In this document: positions 34,526-42,005 of the stretch, one piece after another
Layout: every line of letters starts with the position of its first letter
Position numbering within the stretch: the stretch's first letter is position 1
Source: Sphingobacterium alimentarium
GTDB taxonomy: Bacteria; Bacteroidota; Bacteroidia; Sphingobacteriales; Sphingobacteriaceae
Assembly: GCF_004342685.1 (NCBI RefSeq)
Contig: NZ_SMBZ01000035.1
Location: 1-42,005 of the forward strand
Direction of reading: 5' to 3'
Length of the DNA: 42,005 nt
Notes under the pieces: model-generated
The model's input: the letters and a program-made list of their open reading frames with translations, nothing else
Databases searched by the model: none
What the model was told of the DNA's origin: nothing
Program-made: the position numbers and the translations under genes

Positions 34526-37500
34526 ATGAAGAAAAATTTACTTTTTTTTGCCCTCATGCTTGCTAGTTATGGTGTAGTAGAGGCGCAAGTTACAACCAGT
34601 AGCCTTACTGGTGTAGTAACAGAATCCACCGGCCAATTTACCACAGGTGCCACAATCAAAGCTATTCACATTCCTTCCGGAACTACGTACTCGAGTTCAG
34701 CGAATACGCAAGGAAGATTTAATCTTTCGAATATGCGTGTGGGTGGACCTTACCGTATCGAGGTGACGTACATCGGTCAGCAACCTCTTGTGTATGAGGA
34801 TGTGTACCTTCAGTTAGGTCAACCATTTGTATTGAATCCTGTTTTTGGTGAATCAACAACAGAGCTGGATGAAATAATGATCACAGGAAGTCGCAGAAAA
34901 AGTGACAAAAGTGGTACTTCTACAGTTGTGGGTCGTGCACAAATTGAGAGTCTTCCTTCGATTTCTCGTAGTGTGAACGATTTGACAAGATTAACGCCTC
35001 AAGCTAATGGTACAGCAATCGGTGGAGGTAATTACAGAGCCAACAACTTCACAGTCGATGGTGCTAACTTCAACAACCAATTTGGTATTGGTCAAAACAT
35101 CCCTGCTGGAGGGTCGCCAATATCTATTGACGCGATCGAGCAGATTGTAGTAAACGTTACACCTTTTGATGTACGTCAGTCTGGTTTTACAGGTGCTTCT
35201 ATCAATGCGGTAACGCGTTCGGGTCGTAACGAATTCTTTGGATCGGCTTTCTACACCGGTCGTTCGGACAAGCAACAAGGTACTCGTGTCAATGATGTAA
35301 TGACTAACATTAATGATTTAAATGAAAAACAATACGGTGTTAGTTTAGGAGGTCCAATTGTTAAGGATAAATTATTCTTCTTTGTCAATTTGGAACAAAA
35401 TAAAACAACAGAACCGGGACCAAACAAAATTGCATCTTCTGCTTCTAATCCTTTTGGATCTGCATCCTATGTAGCTAGACCAACCGAGGAATTTTTGAAT
35501 ACAGTACGAGATCACTTGATCAGCAAATATGGTTATGATCCAGGTGTATATCAAGGTTATTCTAACAAAAGCAATAATGATAAATTGTTTGCAAGAATTG
35601 ACTGGAATATCGCTGAAAACCATAAGTTGAACGTGAGATACAACCAAGTAAAAGGTAAATCTCCAGCAACATTAAGTTCTTCTACTACCAATTCAGGTGT
35701 AAGCTTCTCCGGCGCTAACAATAGAACAAGTATAAACGCTCTTCACTTCTCTAATTCAAATTACTTCAACGAAAATAACCTTTATTCAGCTACGGTAGAA
35801 TATTCTGGTTCATTTGGAGCATACAATCACTCTGCTCGTTTTAGCTATGTGAATCAAAATGAACCAAGAAGTTCAGAAAGTAGTCTTTTCCCATTAGTAG
35901 ATATCAAAGATGGAGCTTCAGTAATCACTACATTTGGTTATGAGCCATTCACTTTTGGAAACTTAAGAGATGTCGAAACCAAAACATTTAACTATGATGG
36001 TGAGTACACAGCAGGTCGCCACAATTTATTAGCAGGTTTTCAATTTGAGACATCATTAACTAAAAACGGTTTCCAACGTTTCGGTACAGGATATTATATA
36101 TTTGACTCATGGGCTGATTTTGTAAATGGTGAGAAGGCATCTAACTATGCTTTGACTTATCCAATGACAGCGGATGGAAGCCAAGCTTTCCCTTCTTTCA
36201 AGTTTAATCAGTTCTCTCTTTACTTACAAGATCAATTCTCTGTCAATTCGAAATTAAAATTAACAGGGGGTATTCGTTTCGAATTGCCGACATATCCAAA
36301 TGTTTCGGAAATTCAAACACACCCATTGGTGAATAGCTTGACTTTCCTGAATGGAGCTAAAGTAAATACAGGTGCTTTGCCAAAATCTCAATTGATGATT
36401 TCCCCGCGTTTAGGATTTAACTATGATGTAATGGGCGATCGTTCATTTATCGTACGTGGTGGTACAGGAGTATTCACAGGACGTATCCCATTTGTATGGA
36501 TCGTAGCACAATCTGGCGATGCAGGTATGTTGCAGACTACAGATGCAAAAAGTGGAAAGGCAAACACACCAGTGTTTAGTCCAGATTATAAAGCAAATTA
36601 TCCAACTACCTTACCGCAAGCAGGAACATTCATCCCTACTTCAGGTGTGTCAGCAATGGCGGAGGACTTAAAATTCCCTTCGACATGGAAATCAAGCTTA
36701 GCAGCTGATTATAACTTGCCTTGGGGTGTTACAGCGACTATTGAGGCGATTTATAATAAAGATATTAATGCAGTAGTAGCGCGTAACTTAAATTACGTAG
36801 AACCAACGGCTATGAATATCGCTGGTTATGCAGATAATAGATTTATTTTCCCAGATGCAGCAAGAGATAGACACATCAATAGAATTACTTCTACAGGAGC
36901 GGTAGATCAAACTCAAAATAGAGGTTTCAATGCGATAGAGATGTACAATGAGAAAGGTGGTCACTATTGGTCTACTACTTTCCAATTGACTAAAGCGTTT
37001 TCTTCAGGTCTATCTGGTATGATTGCTTATACTGCAAGTGGTGCTAAAAACTATGGTGATGGTACTGGTGACCAAATTGCTAACCTTTGGAGCTTGCCAA
37101 ACCAATATGGTGGTAACTCAAACATGGGTGAATTGGGTTATACAACTAATATCATCCCTCACCGTATAGTAGCTGCAGTTTCATACGAGAATACTTGGAT
37201 TAAAAACTTGAAAACTTCAATGTCTTTATTCTATACTGGTGGATCTCAAGGTCGTTATTCATACTATTATACGACTGACTTCAACAGAGATGGTCAGACA
37301 AATGATTTAATCTATGTACCAAAAGACGCTTCTGAAATTACATTCGTTGATATTGCGCCAGGTACTAGCGGATATAGAGCAGAAGGTTATACTGCTCAAC
37401 AGCAATCGGATATTTTCTTCAGCTTCGTAGATAATGACCCTTATTTAAAATCACGTAAAGGTCAATACGCAGAGAGAAATGGTGCTGTAGCTCCTTGGAG

Positions 37501-37849
37501 ACATCAATTTGATTTCCGCTTATCACAACAATTGTTCAGTGGTATCGCTAAAGGTAACAATTCCTTAGAGTTCTTCTGGGATGTGTTCAATATCGGTAAC
37601 TTATTTAACTCATCATGGGGTATTTTCAAAAATAATAATAACGGATTATTAATACCTCAAAATATGGTTAGCATTGCTGCAAGTGGTAGTAACCCTGGAC
37701 GACCAGCTTTGGATATAAATGGTACTGAGAAACCTACTTTCAGAATGGGTAATGCCAATGGTGATATTATCCGTGAGGCACAAAGACCGAATGAGACAAT
37801 TTCTTCAACGTATTATATGCAGTTTGGTTTGAAATTCAAATTCAACTAA
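34526..37849 (+). CDS. Oar-like TonB-dependent outer-membrane receptor
   Basis: 1107 residues from the ATG at 34526 (MKKNLLFFALMLASYGVVEAQ, a signal peptide). CarboxypepD_reg-like domain (about 25-110: LTGVVTESTGQFTTGATI), then a plug (LDEIMITGSRRK, SISRSVNDLTRLTPQ, NNFTVDGANFNNQFG, VTPFDVRQSGFTGASINAVTRSG) and a long barrel with a KLFFFVNLE segment; C-terminal MQFGLKFKFN. This is the pattern of Oar/OmpA-related proteins known from Myxococcus and common in Bacteroidota; Oar has been linked to protein export or signal uptake, but the ligand here is unknown. Monocistronic, terminator at 37873. Confidence 0.92.
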   Translation: MKKNLLFFALMLASYGVVEAQVTTSSLTGVVTESTGQFTTGATIKAIHIPSGTTYSSSANTQGRFNLSNMRVGGPYRIEVTYIGQQPLVYEDVYLQLGQPFVLNPVFGESTTELDEIMITGSRRKSDKSGTSTVVGRAQIESLPSISRSVNDLTRLTPQANGTAIGGGNYRANNFTVDGANFNNQFGIGQNIPAGGSPISIDAIEQIVVNVTPFDVRQSGFTGASINAVTRSGRNEFFGSAFYTGRSDKQQGTRVNDVMTNINDLNEKQYGVSLGGPIVKDKLFFFVNLEQNKTTEPGPNKIASSASNPFGSASYVARPTEEFLNTVRDHLISKYGYDPGVYQGYSNKSNNDKLFARIDWNIAENHKLNVRYNQVKGKSPATLSSSTTNSGVSFSGANNRTSINALHFSNSNYFNENNLYSATVEYSGSFGAYNHSARFSYVNQNEPRSSESSLFPLVDIKDGASVITTFGYEPFTFGNLRDVETKTFNYDGEYTAGRHNLLAGFQFETSLTKNGFQRFGTGYYIFDSWADFVNGEKASNYALTYPMTADGSQAFPSFKFNQFSLYLQDQFSVNSKLKLTGGIRFELPTYPNVSEIQTHPLVNSLTFLNGAKVNTGALPKSQLMISPRLGFNYDVMGDRSFIVRGGTGVFTGRIPFVWIVAQSGDAGMLQTTDAKSGKANTPVFSPDYKANYPTTLPQAGTFIPTSGVSAMAEDLKFPSTWKSSLAADYNLPWGVTATIEAIYNKDINAVVARNLNYVEPTAMNIAGYADNRFIFPDAARDRHINRITSTGAVDQTQNRGFNAIEMYNEKGGHYWSTTFQLTKAFSSGLSGMIAYTASGAKNYGDGTGDQIANLWSLPNQYGGNSNMGELGYTTNIIPHRIVAAVSYENTWIKNLKTSMSLFYTGGSQGRYSYYYTTDFNRDGQTNDLIYVPKDASEITFVDIAPGTSGYRAEGYTAQQQSDIFFSFVDNDPYLKSRKGQYAERNGAVAPWRHQFDFRLSQQLFSGIAKGNNSLEFFWDVFNIGNLFNSSWGIFKNNNNGLLIPQNMVSIAASGSNPGRPALDINGTEKPTFRMGNANGDIIREAQRPNETISSTYYMQFGLKFKFN

Positions 37850-37872
37850 TCATAGTACAACAATTTTATTTC

Positions 37873-37904
37873 AAAGGCCTTCCATATTCTGGAAGGCCTT
37901 TTTG
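37873..37904 (+). terminator. Terminator of the Oar-like gene
   Basis: An 11-bp perfect stem AAAGGCCTTCC (37873-37883) / GGAAGGCCTTT (37891-37901), then TTTTTG. Confidence 0.92.
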
Positions 37905-37930
37905 TTGCAGCATGCACAAAAAAAATAGCC

Positions 37931-37940
37931 CTCATTGCTG
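37931..37940. repeat. Left 10-bp target duplication
   Basis: CTCATTGCTG, identical to 38127-38136 and immediately next to the terminal inverted repeat. Confidence 0.9.
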
Positions 37941-38005
37941 AGGGCACTGAAAAAGTCCTCTTCAAAAATTTGAGTATCAAAAAAAGGGAAAAAGCACATA
38001 TTTAA

Positions 38006-38056
38006 CCCACTGAGAATCTCTTATTTGAAGAGTTGTTGCTAAATGCATTCAAATAA
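38006..38056 (+). pseudogene. Possible C-terminal remnant of a transposase gene inside the 186-bp element
   Basis: An open stretch of 16 codons, PTENLLFEELLLNAFK, ends in TAA just before the internal terminator. Position (end of gene, terminator, right inverted repeat) is what an internally deleted IS would leave. The remnant is too short to identify; it may be chance. Confidence 0.25.
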
Positions 38057-38065
38057 ACAAAGGAT

Positions 38066-38103
38066 AAGGGCTTATGAGTAAAAAAATTCATAAGCCCTTT
38101 TTT
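38066..38103 (+). terminator. Terminator inside the 186-bp element
   Basis: A 12-bp perfect stem AAGGGCTTATGA (38066-38077) / TCATAAGCCCTT (38088-38099), then six to seven T. It points in the plus direction only, so it does not replace the lost katG terminator. Confidence 0.85.
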
Positions 38104-38126
38104 AGTGGATAGTTTTTCAGTGCCCT

Positions 38127-38136
38127 CTCATTGCTG
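38127..38136. repeat. Right 10-bp target duplication
   Basis: CTCATTGCTG, identical to 37931-37940. Confidence 0.9.
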
Positions 38137-38175
38137 GGGACTATTTTCATTTTTAAGAATAAATATGATTTATGC

Positions 38176-40467
<2,292 letters not shown>

Positions 40468-40520
40468 TTATCTGAACTATTTCGTTTGGTGAAATTACCT
40501 ATATGTCCCTGATTAATAAA

Positions 40521-40555
40521 ATAGTATAATTCTATTTCGTATAGGAGAAATTTAT
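40521..40555 (-). promoter_or_regulatory. Possible OxyR-like operator upstream of katG
   Basis: ATAG-N7-CTAT (40521-40535), 5 nt, then ATAG-N7-TTAT (40541-40555). The OxyR site of enterobacteria is ATAG-N7-CTAT-N7-ATAG-N7-CTAT, so the middle spacer here is 2 nt short and one half is imperfect. It lies 81-115 nt before the katG start. OxyR control of katG is known in Bacteroides. The region is AT-rich, so chance is a real alternative. Confidence 0.3.
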
Positions 40556-40741
40556 AGTATAGATTCTGATGATTAAGGTTTTGCAATATTAATTTAAGAT
40601 TTTTTTGCTAAAAATGGAAACTTTTACGTTTGAAATGATGTTTATAGAAGACGGGAATAAATAACGGTTGAGAAGCAAATTTGGGTGAATACATTTAAAT
40701 AGCGAAGGACTACGCCACCGAAAGTTCAGAGATGTGGGTAT
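40556..40741. other. Non-coding spacer between katG and tRNA-Arg
   Basis: No gene or RNA structure recognised. The gap 40441-40783 contains the katG upstream region and, at its right end, the tRNA-Arg terminator. Confidence 0.4.
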
Positions 40742-40775
40742 AAAAAAAAGTCCTCCAAGTAATTTGAAGGACTTT
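40742..40775 (-). terminator. Terminator of tRNA-Arg(UCU)
   Basis: AAAGTCCT (40747-40754) pairs with AGGACTTT (40768-40775), extended by CAA/TTG after one mismatch; on the minus strand followed by eight T. Confidence 0.88.
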
Positions 40776-40783
40776 GAAAGTCG

Positions 40784-40857
40784 TACGCCAAAAGGGATTC
40801 GAACCCCTGACCGACGGTTTAGAAAACCGTTGCTCTATCCAGCTGAGCTATTGGCGC
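40784..40857 (-). tRNA. tRNA-Arg (anticodon UCU)
   Basis: On the minus strand GCGCCAA...TTGGCGT acceptor with a G-U first pair and an A discriminator; D arm GCTCAGCTGGATAGAGC; anticodon arm ACGGT-TTTCTAA-ACCGT with anticodon UCU; T arm AGGGG-TTCGAAT-CCCTT. 74 nt. CCA is not encoded, unlike in the two serine tRNAs here. Confidence 0.96.
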
Positions 40858-40873
40858 CTCCCTTTCGGTAACA

Positions 40874-40904
40874 CAAAAGTAGTGTTTTGTTCAATATATG
40901 CAAA
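40874..40904 (-). promoter_or_regulatory. Promoter of tRNA-Arg(UCU), Bacteroidota type
   Basis: On the minus strand TTTG (40904-40901), exactly 19 nt, then TACTTTTG (40881-40874). The -7 box ends 16 nt before the tRNA. Confidence 0.85.
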
Positions 40905-41014
40905 ATTATAGATGGAAATTTTGTCCATTTTTCAATAACTGTTTGCTATACAATTGAATAATTTTTTTCTTATTTTCTTAATATAGATTAATAATTCGAT
41001 GCATATCGATTATC

Positions 41015-41022
41015 TACCTTTG
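41015..41022 (+). promoter_or_regulatory. -7 element of the YceI-family gene
   Basis: TACCTTTG matches TAnnTTTG exactly, 41 nt before the start codon; -33 box not clear. Confidence 0.55.
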
Positions 41023-41063
41023 ACTATCATAAAAAAGCATTAAACATTATAAAAAATAAAGTT

Positions 41064-41588
41064 ATGGCAAATTGGCAATTAGATGGTGCACACAGTGAAA
41101 TAGAATTCAAGGTGCGTCATATGATGATTTCAACTGTTAAAGGGCAGTTCAAAAATTTTGAAGTGAATGTTCAAAATCCGAATGATGATTTATCTCAGGC
41201 ACAAGTGGAAGTAAAGATTGAAGTGGATTCAATAGATACGAAAAACGAGCAACGTGACCAACATTTGAAAAGTTCGGATTTTTTTGACGGAGCTTCGAAC
41301 CAATATATTACTTTTCAATCGACAAGTATCGCTGTAGTCGATGATGAGAACTTCAAAATCACGGGTGATCTAACGATTAATCAGGTAACTAAATCTATTA
41401 CTGTGGATGCAGAATTCGGAGGTATGGCCAAAGATCCATGGGGAAATGATAAAGTAGGGTATACGGTAAATGGAAAAATCAACAGAACAGACTTTGGACT
41501 TACATGGAATGCCGCTTTGGAAACAGGAGGTGTGATGGTATCAGACGAGGTAAAATTTACAGCTGATTTGCAGTTTATAAAATCTTAG
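41064..41588 (+). CDS. YceI-family protein (lipocalin-like beta barrel)
   Basis: 174 residues. Family pattern W-x-L-D-x-A-H-S-x-I-x-F-x-V-R-H (WQLDGAHSEIEFKVRHMM), VKGQFKNFE, IDTKNEQRDQHLKSSDFFD and GKINRTDFGLTWN. YceI proteins bind long isoprenoid or amphiphilic molecules in an extended barrel. Unlike E. coli YceI this one has no signal peptide and should be cytoplasmic, which is common in Bacteroidota. Precise ligand and role unknown. Confidence 0.93.
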   Translation: MANWQLDGAHSEIEFKVRHMMISTVKGQFKNFEVNVQNPNDDLSQAQVEVKIEVDSIDTKNEQRDQHLKSSDFFDGASNQYITFQSTSIAVVDDENFKITGDLTINQVTKSITVDAEFGGMAKDPWGNDKVGYTVNGKINRTDFGLTWNAALETGGVMVSDEVKFTADLQFIKS

Positions 41589-41644
41589 TTTTCAGTAGAA
41601 TGTTGCCCTGTGTAAGTCAGAAGGCATTTTATTTTAAAATAAAT

Positions 41645-41675
41645 TTTGCAAATCAGGGTAGAATTTCTACTTTTG
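41645..41675 (+). promoter_or_regulatory. Promoter of tRNA-Ser(UGA), Bacteroidota type
   Basis: TTTG (41645-41648), exactly 19 nt, then TACTTTTG (41668-41675). The -7 box ends only 4 nt before the first base of the mature tRNA at 41680. Confidence 0.85.
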
Positions 41676-41679
41676 TGGC

Positions 41680-41767
41680 GGAGAGTTGGCAGAGTGGTCG
41701 AATGCGGCGGTCTTGAAAACCGTTAACTGTCACAGGTTCGGGGGTTCGAATCCCTCACTCTCCGCCA
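41680..41767 (+). tRNA. tRNA-Ser (anticodon UGA)
   Basis: GGAGAGT...ACTCTCC acceptor, G discriminator and encoded CCA (41765-41767). Anticodon arm CGGT-CTTGAAA-ACCG with anticodon UGA, long variable arm (TAACTGTCACAGGTTC), T arm GGGGG-TTCGAAT-CCCTC. 88 nt with CCA, type II serine tRNA. Confidence 0.97.
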
Positions 41768-41797
41768 AAAAGCTTTATCGAAAGATGAAGCTTTTTT
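41767..41797 (+). terminator. Terminator of tRNA-Ser(UGA)
   Basis: AAAAGCTTTATC pairs with GATGAAGCTTTT around a GAAA tetraloop (one G-T pair), followed by a T run. It begins right at the tRNA 3' end. Confidence 0.9.
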
Positions 41798-41851
41798 CGT
41801 TTAACACTTTTCTGCAACAATAAGCAATAAAGTTTTTTATTATCACTACCA

Positions 41852-41884
41852 GATTCGAACCGAAGGGCTGGGCAGGTTCGATTC
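41852..41884. repeat. tRNA T-arm-like inverted repeat
   Basis: GATTCGAACC (41852-41861) and GGTTCGATTC (41875-41884) are complementary at 9 of 10 positions and look like tRNA T-loop sequence (GGTTCGAATCC). No other tRNA arms are present. It may be a decayed tRNA or att-like remnant, or chance. Confidence 0.3.
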
Positions 41885-41905
41885 GGGAAGGTTTAGGGTT
41901 GAGGT

Positions 41906-41938
41906 AAAAAGAAAAGCTTCCTGGAAAGAGGAAGCTTT
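41906..41938 (-). terminator. Probable terminator of a minus-strand gene beyond the right edge
   Basis: A 10-bp perfect stem AAAGCTTCCT (41913-41922) / AGGAAGCTTT (41929-41938); on the minus strand followed by TTTTCTTTTT. No gene that it could serve is seen in the remaining 67 nt. Confidence 0.6.
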
Positions 41939-42005
41939 ATGACTTTATTTGATCGTGTAAATATACCTAAGTGGTTGCCAAAGAAGTAGTGCCTTAATTT
42001 GGAAT

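Larger units (their letters stand above)
37941..38126 (+). mobile_element. 186-bp non-autonomous transposable element (MITE-like)
   Basis: Perfect 14-bp terminal inverted repeats AGGGCACTGAAAAA (37941-37954) / TTTTTCAGTGCCCT (38113-38126), flanked by a perfect 10-bp direct repeat. A sub-terminal inverted repeat CTCTTCAAA (37958-37966) / TTTGAAGAG (38024-38032) and an internal terminator (38066-38103) lie inside. It is too short for a transposase, so it must have been moved by one encoded elsewhere. A 10-bp duplication fits some IS4-type elements, but I cannot assign a family. Confidence 0.85.
37922..38147 (-). terminator. Former katG terminator, split by a transposable element
   Basis: AAAATAG (37922-37928) and CTATTTT (38141-38147) are complementary and, with CCTC/GGGG next to them, would form one compact hairpin with an ATTGCT loop if the element 37941-38126 and one copy of its target duplication were removed. 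On the minus strand that hairpin would be followed by eight T (complement of 37918-37925), an ideal katG terminator. Now the two arms are about 210 nt apart. Confidence 0.65.

Noticed and set aside
31489..37849. SusC/SusD polysaccharide utilisation locus
   Set aside because: Two TonB receptors are present but no SusD, glycoside hydrolase or hybrid two-component regulator is near.
37931..38136. CRISPR or tandem repeat around 37931-38136
   Set aside because: Only two copies of a 10-bp repeat, immediately flanking inverted repeats: a transposition footprint. No other regularly spaced repeats were seen in the window.

Overview
The window looks like chromosomal DNA of a Bacteroidota species, most probably in the family Sphingobacteriaceae (Sphingobacterium or Pedobacter type). 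The evidence is an AT-rich genome with ATG starts and few Shine-Dalgarno sequences, many promoters of the Bacteroidota form TTTG-N19/20-TAnnTTTG, two TonB-dependent receptors with carboxypeptidase-regulatory-like N-termini (one Oar-like), DUF3098, DUF4890-like and DUF1543 proteins, and a mitochondrial-type aconitase beside AcnB. The genus is inferred; no marker gene was compared.

Layout. 1-696: the 3' ends of two group II introns, one nested in the reverse-transcriptase gene of the other. 908-997: tRNA-Ser(GCU). 1113-4144: divergent pgpH-type HD phosphohydrolase and rpe. 4236-10114: acnB, a small lipoprotein and a second aconitase, so two unrelated aconitase classes lie side by side. 10197-11062: a 43-codon small ORF and a secreted Lys/Glu-rich protein. 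11087-14757 (minus): ftsX, DUF3098, uppP, truB, ribF, partly overlapping. 14979-17762: leuS. 17826-23177 (minus): FMN-binding stress protein, then ABC ATPase, HlyD-type adaptor, FtsX-type permease and TolC-like channel (a complete tripartite exporter), then a CxxC/carboxypeptidase-regulatory-like protein.

23243-26667 is the accessory patch. An IS256-family element (1354 bp, 8-bp target duplication) sits two codons before the stop of a small gene. Its transposase is frameshifted in a T run. mazG, a small conserved gene and a frameshifted DUF1543 gene follow. 26742-27383 is mgtC. 27458-31351 (minus) is a galactose operon, galT-galK-vSGLT-like symporter. Beyond it is a TonB receptor (minus) and, divergently, a 1107-residue Oar-like TonB receptor.

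37922-38147 holds a 186-bp non-autonomous element with 14-bp terminal inverted repeats and a perfect 10-bp target duplication. It has split the former terminator hairpin of katG and carries its own terminator. katG (minus), tRNA-Arg(UCU), a YceI-family protein and tRNA-Ser(UGA) close the window.

Most genes are housekeeping: TCA cycle, translation, tRNA and rRNA maturation, cell division, cell-wall lipid recycling, flavin synthesis, galactose use and peroxide defence. The main points of interest are the nested introns, the small transposable element inside a terminator, the IS insertion that supplies a stop codon, a structured acnB leader, and the uniform N19 spacing of all three tRNA promoters, one of which implies an almost leaderless tRNA. 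I found no CRISPR array, phage, toxin-antitoxin pair or recognisable defence system.
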